DNA from: Clostridia bacterium
Lineage (GTDB): Bacteria; Bacillota_A; Clostridia; TANB77; CAG-508
DNA length: 56,095 nucleotides
Assembly: GCA_022791475.1 (NCBI GenBank)
Contig: JAAVZD010000020.1
Span: 1 to 56,095, forward strand
Direction: 5' to 3'
Every line of letters begins with the position of its first letter. The first letter of the stretch is position 1. Positions 32,119 through 41,655 of the stretch are shown in pieces. The notes below the pieces were generated by a model that was not told where the DNA came from, searched no databases, and was given only the letters and a program-made list of their open reading frames with translations. The translations under genes and the position numbers were made by a program.

Positions 32119-33366
32119 ATGTACGAACAATTTGGAATAAGTGAGAAAATAGAAAGCTTATGCACAAAATCAGAACAAGATGTGGAAAATGTATTTAAAC
32201 AAATAGATAATACTTGTGAATATAATTCCCTAAAAGTATTAAAAGCATTTCAAAATAATAATATATCAGATATTCATTTTAATAGCACAACAGGTTATGG
32301 ATATTCAGATATAGGAAGAGAAGCAATAGAAAAAGTATATAGCCAAATTTTCAAAGCAGAAGATAGCTTAGTAAGAAGCCAATTCATTTCAGGAACACAT
32401 GCACTAACAGTAGCACTATTTGCATTTTTAAGGCCAGGCGATACAATGCTTAGTATAACTGGCTTACCATATGATACTTTGCATGAAGTAATAGGAATAA
32501 AAGAAAACCCAAGTTCACTAAAATCTTATAATGTAAATTATGACCAAATAGATTTAGTAAATGATGACTTTGATTACGAAAAAATACAAAAAAGATTACA
32601 AGAAAGCAAAGTAAAATTAATAGAAATACAACGTTCAAAAGGATATAGTACAAGAAAAAGTATAACCATAGAACAATTAGAAAAAGTAATAAAGGTAATA
32701 AGAAAAATTGACAAAGAAGTAATAATAATGGTAGATAACTGTTACTGTGAATTTGTAGGAAAAGTAGAACCAATAGAAATAGGAGCAGATATAGCAGTAG
32801 GCTCACTAATTAAAAACTTAGGTGGAGGAATAGCACCAAATGGAGCTTACATAGTAGGAAGAAAAGACTTAATAGAACTTGCAGGAGAAAGGCTAACAGC
32901 ACCAGGAGAAGGAAAAGAAGTAGGACCGACACTAGGAATAAATAAATCAATTTTGCAAGGCTTATTCTTAGCACCAAGTGTAGTAGCATCAAGCTTAAAA
33001 ACAGCAGTACTTGCAAGTAAAATGCTAGATACATTAGGCTATAAAACAGAGCCAAAATATGATGCCAAAAGAGCCGACATAGTACAAACAATAGAATTTG
33101 GAGCACCAGAAAAATTAGTAAAATACTGCCAAGGAATACAAATGGGTTCACCAATAGAATCAGGTTCAGTACCAGAACCATGGGACATGCCAGGATACAC
33201 CGACAAAGTAATAATGGCAGCAGGAGCCTTCACACAAGGTTCATCAATAGAACTTTCATGCGATGGCCCAATTCGCCCACCATATGTAGCATTTATGCAA
33301 GGAGGGCTAACATACCAGTATGGAAAGTTAGGAGTATTAAAGGCTATACAAATGCTAGAAGAATAA
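32119..33366 (+). CDS. methionine gamma-lyase family PLP enzyme (YnbB/aluminium-resistance family)
   Basis: A 415-residue fold-type I PLP enzyme of the YnbB family. HFNSTTGYGYSDIGREAIEK, RSQFISGTHALTVALFAFLR and MVDNCYCEFV are family motifs; the PLP lysine is expected in VGSLIKNLGGGIAPNGAYI. The C-terminal IELSCDGPIRPPYVAFMQGG is also conserved. The substrate of the family is not established. In Clostridia the gene is often near miaA, mutL and hfq, which fits the wider neighbourhood. Confidence 0.9.
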   Translation: MYEQFGISEKIESLCTKSEQDVENVFKQIDNTCEYNSLKVLKAFQNNNISDIHFNSTTGYGYSDIGREAIEKVYSQIFKAEDSLVRSQFISGTHALTVALFAFLRPGDTMLSITGLPYDTLHEVIGIKENPSSLKSYNVNYDQIDLVNDDFDYEKIQKRLQESKVKLIEIQRSKGYSTRKSITIEQLEKVIKVIRKIDKEVIIMVDNCYCEFVGKVEPIEIGADIAVGSLIKNLGGGIAPNGAYIVGRKDLIELAGERLTAPGEGKEVGPTLGINKSILQGLFLAPSVVASSLKTAVLASKMLDTLGYKTEPKYDAKRADIVQTIEFGAPEKLVKYCQGIQMGSPIESGSVPEPWDMPGYTDKVIMAAGAFTQGSSIELSCDGPIRPPYVAFMQGGLTYQYGKLGVLKAIQMLEE

Positions 33367-33375
33367 TAAGTATAA

Positions 33376-33421
33376 AAAAATAAAGTATGTGATATTTATT
33401 TGTTATATGCTTTATTTTTTT
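33376..33421 (+). terminator. terminator after the YnbB-like gene
   Basis: AAATAAAGTAT and ATATGCTTTATTT arms with a T-run. Confidence 0.65.
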
Positions 33422-33480
33422 GAGGTCATATGATAGAATAACAAAGAAAAAAGTCAAATAAAACAGAAAAGAGGAAAAAA

Positions 33481-33579
33481 TTGAAAATACAAGTATACAA
33501 ATTAAATATTGAAGGAATGACAGTTAATTTTCTGGATAAGTTAAATGAATTATTAAAAGAGAATAGGAGCAAAAAATGA
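33481..33579 (+). CDS. 32-residue ORF translationally coupled to an ABC exporter
   Basis: TTG start six bases after AAGAGG. The peptide begins MKIQVYKLNIEGMTVNFLDK and ends LLKENRSKK. Its TGA stop overlaps the ATG of the ABC gene (ATGA), the mark of translational coupling. It has no signal peptide or membrane segment. It could be a leader ORF, a remnant, or an exported peptide precursor; nothing in the sequence decides. It is too short for standard gene callers. Confidence 0.5.
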   Translation: MKIQVYKLNIEGMTVNFLDKLNELLKENRSKK

Positions 33580-35339
33580 AGTTTTTTAAAACAATAATAT
33601 CAAGTTTAAAACATACAAAATTATTAACACTAACATTCTTTATATTAAGTATATTACTAAACTACTTAACAACATACATACCAGTAATAATACAATACTT
33701 TATAGATGTAATATTAAAACAAAATACACAAAATGAAATATTAGATAAAATAGTTAATATATGTGAAGGAAAAGTTGGTTTTATAATAGCAATATGTATA
33801 ACCTTAATAATAGTGCAACTAGCTATTATAATATTTACATATTTAAGAAATATCATAAAAACAAAAATAATACAAGAATTTGGTGCAAATTTAAAACTGA
33901 AATTATTTAAACATATACAAAACCTAACATATCAAGACTTTTACAATAATTCACTAGCAGACTTAGTTCAAAATTCTAGTGATGATGTAAATAATATTGT
34001 TAACTTTATAGATACACAATTAACGTATATATTAGATATAGTATTAATAATTATATTCGCAATAGGGCAACTAATAAATATAGATTTTAGGCTATCTAGC
34101 ATAATGATATTTCTATCATTCTTTATTATAATTAGTTCAATAATATATTGCAAAAATTCAAAAGCTATAATTAAGAAAAGAATAGAAATGCAAAGAAAAC
34201 TATATTCTAAAATGAATGATAATTTTAACAATGCAAAATTTATAAAATTAAATAATTTACAAGAAAAAGAAGAAAAAGAATTTGGAAAAATATTAGATAA
34301 AAGTATAGAATATCATAAAGAAATGGTAAAAATGGATACAAGCTACAAGCTAGGAGTAGAAAACATAGTAAAATTTGGACCACCTTGTATATTCATTTTG
34401 GGTGCATATTTATATATGTTAGGAAGCATATCAATAGGTTCAATATATGTAACTTTAAGTTACTCAAATAAAGTAACAAAATCTTTTACAGATATAGCAA
34501 CCATAATTGAAGCATTAAACTTATTTAGGGAGTCATATAGTAGACTAGAGAATCTTTTGAATTTAACAACAGAAGAAAAAAATAAAAAACAAGTTATATT
34601 GGAAAATAAAACAATAACTTTTAAAAATGCAAGTATTAAAGTAAATGAAACTACAATACTAGAAAACCTAAACTTTGAAATAAAAGAAAATGAAAAAGTA
34701 ATGGTCGTAGGAGGTACGGGAAGCGGAAAGTCAATATTACTAAAAACATTAGTAGGATTTTATGAATATACAGGAAGCATAAAAATAGGAAACACTGAAA
34801 TCAGGGACCTAAATAAAAGCATAATTAGAGAAATTATATGTCTGCTACTTCAAGATTCTTATCTATTTTCAAGAACAATAGCAGAAAATATAAAAATATT
34901 AGTACCATATATGCCAAATGAAGAAATGATAAATATATCTAAATTTTTTGCATTAGATGACGATATAAAAAAATTAAAAGATGGGTATGAAAGTAAAATA
35001 GGTAAAAATGGAATTGCTTTATCAAAAGGTCAAAGGCAAAGGCTAGTTTTAGTAAGAGCTTTCACAAAAACAAAGCCAATTATGATATTTGATGATTCAT
35101 TTAGTGCAATAGATAGAATTAATAAGAAACAAATATTAGATAACTTGATGAACTTAGACGATTTATTTACAAAAATTATAATAACACATGATATAGGTTT
35201 AGCACCAAATTTTGACAAAGTAATTTACTTAAATAATAAAAGTGCTACAATAGGAACACATAAACAATTACTAGAAAATGAAACTTATAGAAAAATATAT
35301 GAATTAAATCAAGATAAAATAGAGGAAGAATATGTATGA
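33576..35339 (+). CDS. ABC transporter, fused permease and ATPase (subunit 1)
   Basis: A 587-residue half-transporter with six transmembrane segments in the first 320 residues and a C-terminal ATPase: Walker A GGTGSGKS (about 379), signature LSKGQRQRLVL, Walker B IMIFDDSFSAID, H-loop IITHD. The residue after Walker B is Asp instead of the catalytic Glu, the hallmark of the degenerate site in heterodimeric exporters such as BmrC and TM287. It overlaps the next gene by four bases (ATGA), so the two are made together. There is no C39 peptidase domain. Substrate unknown (drug, lipid or peptide). Confidence 0.9.
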   Translation: MKFFKTIISSLKHTKLLTLTFFILSILLNYLTTYIPVIIQYFIDVILKQNTQNEILDKIVNICEGKVGFIIAICITLIIVQLAIIIFTYLRNIIKTKIIQEFGANLKLKLFKHIQNLTYQDFYNNSLADLVQNSSDDVNNIVNFIDTQLTYILDIVLIIIFAIGQLINIDFRLSSIMIFLSFFIIISSIIYCKNSKAIIKKRIEMQRKLYSKMNDNFNNAKFIKLNNLQEKEEKEFGKILDKSIEYHKEMVKMDTSYKLGVENIVKFGPPCIFILGAYLYMLGSISIGSIYVTLSYSNKVTKSFTDIATIIEALNLFRESYSRLENLLNLTTEEKNKKQVILENKTITFKNASIKVNETTILENLNFEIKENEKVMVVGGTGSGKSILLKTLVGFYEYTGSIKIGNTEIRDLNKSIIREIICLLLQDSYLFSRTIAENIKILVPYMPNEEMINISKFFALDDDIKKLKDGYESKIGKNGIALSKGQRQRLVLVRAFTKTKPIMIFDDSFSAIDRINKKQILDNLMNLDDLFTKIIITHDIGLAPNFDKVIYLNNKSATIGTHKQLLENETYRKIYELNQDKIEEEYV

Positions 35340-37057
35340 ACAAACAAACTTTAAAAGAGATGTTTAATTTTACGAAAAGTAAAAAAGAAACGATTATAAT
35401 AGGATTTATATTAATACTTGAACTAATAATTTATGAATTATCATATCCATTTATAATGCAAACAGTGATAGATAAAGCTATACCAGAAGGAAATATGAAA
35501 TTGGTAATTACACTGTCAATATTTTTAATTATAATTGTAGTAGTTAGATTTTTTATAGATAGATACATTAATATAAAAAGAAAATATTGCTATTATTCAA
35601 ATAATAAAGAAATAAAAAATAAAATATTTAAAAGCATTCAAGAAGCTAAAGTGAATGAGCAAGAAAAAGTACGAGCTGGTAACTTATTTGAAATAGTAGG
35701 ACCACAAAGCTATGAAGCCTCACAACTATTTGTGTGGAATTTTGTAGGAATTATTAGTGTAAGGCTTGCATTAACAGTTACAATATCTATAATACTATTA
35801 ATACTAAATTTTAAATTAGGTATTATAATATTAACAATATTTGCATTATCATATATAATTTTAACACCATTTTATTTTAGAACAGCAAAGATATATAAAA
35901 ACTTGCAAAAAATAGTAATAGATTTGCAAGGGAATATAAACGAATATATAGAAAGTTATGGAACAACAAAAACATTAAAATTAGAAGAAATAAATTTAAC
36001 ACAAATAAATAAAACATTAAATAAATGCAAAAAAGAAATAATAAAATCAAACAAAATAATAGCAATGCATAATGGATTATTCTCATTACTAACATTTGCA
36101 AGTGTTATAACTATTCTGATTATAGGAGGAAATGAATTAAGCTTAGGCATAGGAATGGCATCAACAATTATGCTTATGGTAGACTATGCAGATGACATAA
36201 ATAGACATATGCAATCATTACTAGAACATGTACATAACTTAAATAATAGATACAATTGCTTCTTAAATGTGTTAAGAGTATATAAAATGCCAAAAGAGCA
36301 AAATGAAGGAACAAAAAGTTTAGATAGTATAAGAGAAATAGAATTTAAAGATGTAAGCCTAAGTTATGATAGAGTAAATACAATACTAGATAAAATTAAT
36401 TTTACAGTACAAAAGCCAATGCAAATTGCAATAGTAGGAAAGAGCGGAACAGGTAAAACAACACTAGTAAATTTATTACCTAGGTTTTATGATATATGTA
36501 ATGGAAGTATTTTAATAAATGATATTGATTATAGGGAATATAAATTAGAAGAATTAAGAGACAACATTGCCTATGTATTTCAAGAGCCAGTAATATTTGA
36601 AAAAACTATATTAGAAAATATAAAATTTGGAAATAAATCAAATATATCTGAAAAGAAAATAAAGCAAGTATGTAAGAAAATTGGGTTAGACGAAAAAATT
36701 AATAAGTTACCAAAGGGATATAATACAATTATAAATGCAAAAACAGACTTATTATCATATGGAGAAAAGCAATTATTAAGCTTTGCAAGAGCAATACTAA
36801 AAGATGCTGACCTAATAATACTAGATGAGGTAACATCAAACTTAGACTTAGAATTTGAAGAATATATAATGAATGCAACAAAGGAAATATTAGGTGGTAA
36901 AATAGCATTTGTAATAGCACACCGTCTAAACACAATAAAAAACTCTGATTTAATTTTGTTTTTAGAAGATAAGAAAATAGTAGAAGCGGGCACACATGAT
37001 GAATTAATGGAGAGAAAAGGAAAGTATTATCAGTTGTATAGTAGTAAGGAAAAGTAA
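35336..37057 (+). CDS. ABC transporter, fused permease and ATPase (subunit 2)
   Basis: A 573-residue half-transporter with the same architecture as its partner. Walker A GKSGTGKT (about 367), Q-loop YVFQEP, signature LSYGEKQLLSFARAI, Walker B LIILDEVTSNLD with the canonical Glu, and H-loop VIAHRLN. It supplies the hydrolysis-competent site of the heterodimer. Its start ATG lies in the last codons of subunit 1. A type A repeat follows at 37102. Confidence 0.92.
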   Translation: MNKQTLKEMFNFTKSKKETIIIGFILILELIIYELSYPFIMQTVIDKAIPEGNMKLVITLSIFLIIIVVVRFFIDRYINIKRKYCYYSNNKEIKNKIFKSIQEAKVNEQEKVRAGNLFEIVGPQSYEASQLFVWNFVGIISVRLALTVTISIILLILNFKLGIIILTIFALSYIILTPFYFRTAKIYKNLQKIVIDLQGNINEYIESYGTTKTLKLEEINLTQINKTLNKCKKEIIKSNKIIAMHNGLFSLLTFASVITILIIGGNELSLGIGMASTIMLMVDYADDINRHMQSLLEHVHNLNNRYNCFLNVLRVYKMPKEQNEGTKSLDSIREIEFKDVSLSYDRVNTILDKINFTVQKPMQIAIVGKSGTGKTTLVNLLPRFYDICNGSILINDIDYREYKLEELRDNIAYVFQEPVIFEKTILENIKFGNKSNISEKKIKQVCKKIGLDEKINKLPKGYNTIINAKTDLLSYGEKQLLSFARAILKDADLIILDEVTSNLDLEFEEYIMNATKEILGGKIAFVIAHRLNTIKNSDLILFLEDKKIVEAGTHDELMERKGKYYQLYSSKEK

Positions 37058-37101
37058 ATAATAAAAAGTGAAGAACGAAAAGTACAAATTCAAGATTTGA
37101 T

Positions 37102-37153
37102 GTAGGGGCTTAATTGCTAAGGAATACCTATTAGGAATACCGAATTACGTCTA
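37102..37153 (+). repeat. type A GTAGGGG-family repeat
   Basis: GTAGGGGCTTAATTGCTAAG ... GGAATACCGAATTACGTC. It is preceded by an AGTGAAGAACGAAAAGT tract and followed by GAATGAATAGTGAATAA, simple tracts seen beside other copies. Confidence 0.75.
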
Positions 37154-37244
37154 GAAAATTAGAAAATATAGGTTTATTGGTGATTGACTGTACTTGAAAA
37201 AAATAGCTTGAATGAATAGTGAATAATTAAAATGAAGGTGAAAT

Positions 37245-38544
37245 ATGAAAGTTGTTGTAATTGGTCGGAGGACCAGCGGGGATGATAGCTGCTATGTCAG
37301 CGGCAAAGAGTGGAAATGAAGTTATATTATTGGAAAAAAATAATATGTTAGGAAAAAAACTATTAATAACAGGTAAAGGAAGATGTAATATAACAAGTTC
37401 TCTAAAAATGGACGAGTTTATAAAGAATATTCCGGGTAATGGTAGATTTTTATATAGTAGTTTTGAAAATTTTACAAATGAAGATATAATTAAAATTCTA
37501 GAAGAAAATGGAGTAAAAGTAAAAGAAGAAAGAGGAAATAGAATATTTCCTGTAAGTGATAAATCTATTGATGTGAGAGATGCTTTTGAAAAAGAACTTA
37601 GAAAAAATAATGTAAAAATAATGTTAAATACAAAAGTAAATAGAGTAATTGTAGAAAGCTTAAAAGTAGTAGGAGTAGAGCTAGAAAATAAGGAAAAAAT
37701 AAAAGCACAAAAAGTTATAATAGCAACAGGAGGAAAGAGCTATCCTTTGACTGGTTCAACAGGAGATGGCTACAAAATGGCAAAAGAATTAGGTCATACA
37801 ATTACCGAAATAAAACCTTCATTAGTTCCAATTACAGCATCAAATAATAACAAAATAGAAAAACAAGCCATTTCTAAATCTGAATATGAAACATCATTAA
37901 ACTTATGCAAAAATATGCAAGGCTTAAGTTTAAGAAATGTGGCAATAGAAATTATAGATGATAGCAAAAATAAAAAAATATATGAAGACTTTGGAGAAAT
38001 GTTATTTACACATTTTGGAGTTTCAGGTCCAACAATATTAAGTGCAAGTAGCCATTTGTTACGCTACAGAAATATAGAAGAATTATTAAAAGATGGTAAA
38101 ATATTATTAAAAATAGATTTGAAACCAGCATTATCAGAAGAAAAATTAAATGCCAGAATTTTAAGAGATTTTGAAGCAAATAAAAATAAAGAAATAAAAA
38201 ATAGCTTAAATGAATTATTACCACAAAAATTAATTATGCCAGTAATTAATTTATTAAGAATAGATGAAAATAAAAAAGTAAATAGTATAACAAAAGAAGA
38301 AAGATTAGAATTAATAAAATTATTAAAAAATTTTACTATAACAATATCAGGTTTTAGAGATATAGAAGAAGCAATAGTAACAGCAGGTGGAATAAATATA
38401 AAAGAAATAAATCCAAAAACAATGGAATCAAAAATAATACAAGGTCTATATTTTGCAGGAGAAATAATAGATATAGATGCATACACAGGAGGCTTCAATT
38501 TACAAATAGCATACTCAACAGGTTATACAGCAGGAATAAATTAA
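37245..38544 (+). pseudogene. BaiN/HI0933-family FAD-dependent oxidoreductase, frameshifted at codon 8
   Basis: ATG at 37245 (after GAAGGTG) encodes MKVVVIG, then an extra C near 37266 shifts the frame inside the FAD-binding GxGxxG loop. Dropping that base gives MKVVVIGGGPAGMIAAMSAA, exactly the family N-terminus. The rest (37267-38544) is intact: LGKKLLITGKGRCNITS, RIFPVSDKSIDVRDAF, VIIATGGKSYPLTGSTGDGY, GEMLFTHFGVSGPTIL, and YFAGEIIDIDAYTGGFNLQI at the end. A TTG at 37261 could start the main frame but has no ribosome binding site and would truncate the Rossmann strand. Pseudogene or sequence error. Confidence 0.82.
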
Positions 38545-38580
38545 ATGTCGCAATTAGGGACAGTCCCTAATTGCGACATT
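38544..38580 (+). repeat. GGGAC-family perfect palindrome/terminator
   Basis: AATGTCGCAATTAGGGAC, a single A, and its exact complement: an 18-base perfect inverted repeat starting at the stop codon of the BaiN-like gene. It lies between convergent genes and could terminate both. Confidence 0.85.
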
Positions 38581-38601
38581 ATTATGTGTATGCTTTAAAA
38601 A

Positions 38602-38724
38602 TTAGCAACATCCACAACCATTGTTATTGTTTCCACAACAACAGAATATTAATATAAATATAACTATAATCCAGATGCAATCACATCCACCGAATCCGCA
38701 TCCGCAACCTCTATTTTCTGGCAT
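38602..38724 (-). CDS. Cys-rich mini-protein with one membrane helix (1)
   Basis: A 40-residue ORF: MPENRGCGCGFGGCDC, a hydrophobic helix (IWIIVIFILIF), then CCCGNNNNGCGCC. Ten Cys residues flank one transmembrane segment. AAGGAGGG precedes the ATG. It is paralogous to the ORF upstream at 38804. Similar short Gly/Asn/Cys-rich proteins occur in Clostridia and are sometimes labelled chorion-like high-cysteine proteins; function unknown. A spore or envelope role would be a guess. It is shorter than usual gene-calling limits. Confidence 0.7.
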   Translation of the reverse strand: MPENRGCGCGFGGCDCIWIIVIFILIFCCCGNNNNGCGCC

Positions 38725-38803
38725 AACTTTTCCCTCCTTTCAAAGTGTACTTTTAAAAACTTCAATTATGTTTTAAGAAGTATGAAACTTCTCTTAAGGA
38801 AAA

Positions 38804-38920
38804 CTAGCAACCACAGTTGTTACATCCGCATCCACAGTTATTGCCACAACCACAGAAAAGTAGTAAGAATAGGATAATAAACCAAAGAATCTCGCTATTA
38901 CATGAGCAACAATTTCCCAT
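38804..38920 (-). CDS. Cys-rich mini-protein with one membrane helix (2)
   Basis: A 38-residue ORF: MGNCCSCNSEI, a hydrophobic helix (LWFIILFLLLF), then CGCGNNCGCGCNNCGC. It has the same Cys-cluster, helix, Cys-cluster plan as the neighbour at 38602, 79 bases downstream on the same strand. TAGGAGGT precedes the ATG. The upstream region contains ATACGAAAG, loosely like a sporulation sigma -10, too weak to rely on. Confidence 0.7.
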   Translation of the reverse strand: MGNCCSCNSEILWFIILFLLLFCGCGNNCGCGCNNCGC

Positions 38921-39154
38921 TTTAAGTACCTCCTATATTGATTTTGTATTGTTCTTTCGTATGGTATATACTATTCGAAATTAAAAAAAGTGTTACAAAA
39001 TAGAATTTAGGATTTAATGTTTTTCACTACTCTATAGTAAAAAAATAATATGTAATACTTCAAAAATAAATTTTAAAAAAGATATGTACAAATCAAACAT
39101 TTTAGTGATATAATTTGTGCACAAGGTAAAAGTAATAAAACGGAGGAATAAAAC

Positions 39155-41434
39155 GTGGGAAATATTGTATTATTAGATGATTTAACAATAAATAAAATAG
39201 CAGCAGGGGAAGTAGTAGAAAGGCCAGCATCAGTTGTAAAAGAATTAGTAGAAAACTCAATAGATGCAGGGGCAACAAGTATAAATGTAGAAATAAAAAA
39301 TGGAGGAATTTCATATATCCGTATAACAGATAACGGAAAAGGAATAATGCCAGACGATATGGAAATGGCATTTGAACGTCATGCAACAAGTAAAATAAGG
39401 TCAGCAGACGATTTAGAAACAGTTAAATCTATGGGGTTTAGAGGTGAAGCATTAGCAAGTATTACAGCAATAGCAAAAGTAGAAATGAAATCTAAAACTG
39501 AAGAAAATGAAACAGGTTATGAAGTTGTAGTAGAAGGCGGAAATGTTATATCTAGCAATGAAGTAGGATGCCCAAAAGGAACTACAATAACAGTAGAAAA
39601 CCTATTTTACAATACACCTGTTAGGTATAAATTCTTAAAAAAAGATTTTACAGAAGGTGGATACATAGAAGATGTTATGACTAGAATAGCACTAGTAAAC
39701 CCACATATAGCAATAAAGCTAGTAAGTTCAGGAAAAACAATTATACAAACTTCTGGAAATGGAGACTTAAAATCAGTAATATATAGTATATATGGAAAAG
39801 AAATAGCTGAAAACATATTAGATGTAAACTATGAATATGAAGGAATTAGAGTAAGTGGTATAGTAGGAAAGCCATCTATTTCACGTTCAAATAGGTCAAA
39901 CCAATTATTCTTTGTAAATAAAAGATACATAAAAGATAAAGTACTAACAAGTAGTGCAGAACAAGCCTTTAAAGGAATGATAACAATAGGGAAATTTGGA
40001 TTTCTAGTTTTAAATTTAGAAATGAATCCACAAAAAGTCGATGTAAATGTACACCCTGCAAAACTAGAAGTAAGGTTTGAAGAAGAAAGCAAAGTATTTA
40101 AAGCAGTATATCATGCTATAAAAGAAAGTTTATTAAAGGCAGACTTAGTATCAAACCCAGAAAGAGAATATAATAATGAAGGAACAAAAGTAATAGGAAA
40201 AGAAGAAAATAATGGTGGACTATTTGCTAAAAATCAAGAAGTAGTAAAAGAAAGTGCAAATAATAATGTAATAGCAGAGTTATATGCAAAAAGACAAAAT
40301 AGTGCAAATAATGTAAATACAGTAAATGTAAATAGTGGATATGAAAGCCTAATGAACAAAATGGCAGAGATGCAAAAAGACGTAGAAATATATAAGAATG
40401 GTGGGGTTGTAGAAGAAGAACAAACTCAATATAATGAAAATTTGAAAGAAAAAGATAGCCAGTTAAGAGAAAATGGTGAAGACAACAAATCCTTTGAATT
40501 TGATGGAGGGGATAAATCAGTAATGAACACCACAGAGCAAGCAAAAATTTCACCTGACCAACCAATAGAAGAAACGCAAACAGTAAAAACAGTTTCAGAA
40601 ATAACACCTAACATGGAAGACATAGAAAAAACACAAGTAATAAACATACAGGAAGTACTTGAAAAAGCAAAACAATTAGAAAATATAAAAATGGAACCAA
40701 GTGGAAACTTTGATGAAATGTATACATCTGTATTTGGTTCAATGCCAGTAAAAGAAGAAACTCCAGAAGTAGAAAAAGTTGAGACATTTGAAGATGCCAA
40801 AGTTACAACAGGAGAAACTATATCAATATTTGAAGATAAGGAAAATGAAAAATATATTCAAAAATATAAATTTATAGGGATTGCATTTTCAACATACATA
40901 ATAGTAGAGCTAGACAAAGAAATATATATAATAGACCAACATGCAGCACATGAAAGAATAATGTATGAAAGAATAAAAGAAAATTATTATGATGAAGACC
41001 AAAAAGATTCACAATTAATGCTACTTCCAGACATAATAACATTAACACATAAAGAGTTCGATATATTAAACGAAAACATGGACATGTTTAGAAAAGCAGG
41101 TTTCACATTAGAAGAATTTGGTGAAAACACAATAAAATTAACAGGTGTGCCAAATGTATGTATAGACTTAGACACTAAAGAATTATTCTTAGAAACATTA
41201 GATGAAATAAACACAGTAGCAAGAACAGCAAAACAAGAAATAGAAGAAAAATTTATAGCAACAGTAGCATGTAAAGCAGCAGTAAAAGCAAATATGGCAT
41301 TAACAAAAGAAGAAGTAGATAGTTTGATGGAAAGCCTATTAAAACTACCAAACCCATTCACATGCCCACACGGAAGACCAACAGCAATAAGAATGAGCAA
41401 AACAGACATAGAAAAGAAATTTTCAAGACGTTAA
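39155..41434 (+). CDS. mutL: DNA mismatch repair protein MutL
   Basis: A 759-residue MutL. The GTG start follows CGGAGG. The N-terminal GHKL ATPase has IAAGEVVERPASVVKELVEN, DNGKGI and GFRGEALASI. A long acidic, Asn/Glu-rich linker covers about 340-565. The C-terminal domain carries the endonuclease motif DQHAAHERIMYE at about 592 and CPHGRPT near the end, so it is a nicking MutL like those of bacteria without MutH. mutS is not adjacent; miaA lies downstream as in the classical mutL-miaA order, with one small membrane gene between. Confidence 0.96.
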   Translation: MGNIVLLDDLTINKIAAGEVVERPASVVKELVENSIDAGATSINVEIKNGGISYIRITDNGKGIMPDDMEMAFERHATSKIRSADDLETVKSMGFRGEALASITAIAKVEMKSKTEENETGYEVVVEGGNVISSNEVGCPKGTTITVENLFYNTPVRYKFLKKDFTEGGYIEDVMTRIALVNPHIAIKLVSSGKTIIQTSGNGDLKSVIYSIYGKEIAENILDVNYEYEGIRVSGIVGKPSISRSNRSNQLFFVNKRYIKDKVLTSSAEQAFKGMITIGKFGFLVLNLEMNPQKVDVNVHPAKLEVRFEEESKVFKAVYHAIKESLLKADLVSNPEREYNNEGTKVIGKEENNGGLFAKNQEVVKESANNNVIAELYAKRQNSANNVNTVNVNSGYESLMNKMAEMQKDVEIYKNGGVVEEEQTQYNENLKEKDSQLRENGEDNKSFEFDGGDKSVMNTTEQAKISPDQPIEETQTVKTVSEITPNMEDIEKTQVINIQEVLEKAKQLENIKMEPSGNFDEMYTSVFGSMPVKEETPEVEKVETFEDAKVTTGETISIFEDKENEKYIQKYKFIGIAFSTYIIVELDKEIYIIDQHAAHERIMYERIKENYYDEDQKDSQLMLLPDIITLTHKEFDILNENMDMFRKAGFTLEEFGENTIKLTGVPNVCIDLDTKELFLETLDEINTVARTAKQEIEEKFIATVACKAAVKANMALTKEEVDSLMESLLKLPNPFTCPHGRPTAIRMSKTDIEKKFSRR

Positions 41435-41460
41435 AATAAATAATATGAAGAATTATAATT

Positions 41461-41510
41461 GTAGGGGCGATTAGCAATCGCCCGCTCTTCAAAGGAATTA
41501 CCCTATAATT
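41461..41510 (+). repeat. type B GTAGGGG-family repeat (first of three)
   Basis: GTAGGGGCGATTAGCAATCG followed by CCCGCTCTTCAAAGGAATTA and CCCTATAATT. The hairpin is GGGCGATT/AATCGCCC. Confidence 0.85.
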
Positions 41511-41523
41511 AATATTGTATGTT

Positions 41524-41575
41524 GTAGGGGGCGCACCCATGGGCGACCCGTTCTCCAAAGAAATTACCCTAAATT
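41524..41575 (+). repeat. type B GTAGGGG-family repeat (second of three)
   Basis: GTAGGGGGCGCACCCATGGG, CGACCCGTTCTCC and AAAGAAATTACCCTAAAT. The head and tail match the first copy but the hairpin stem is different. Confidence 0.8.
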
Positions 41576-41585
41576 TATTTTATTT

Positions 41586-41630
41586 GAGCGATTTTATTGG
41601 AGATGCGGACGATTAAAATCGCCCCTACAT
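41586..41630 (-). repeat. type B GTAGGGG-family repeat (third, reversed)
   Basis: Minus strand: ATGTAGGGGCGATTTTAATC then GTCCGCATCTCC. With the two copies before it, the whole mutL to 41656 gap is made of repeats. Confidence 0.7.
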
Positions 41631-41655
41631 ATAAAATTAGAAACGAGGAAAAAAT

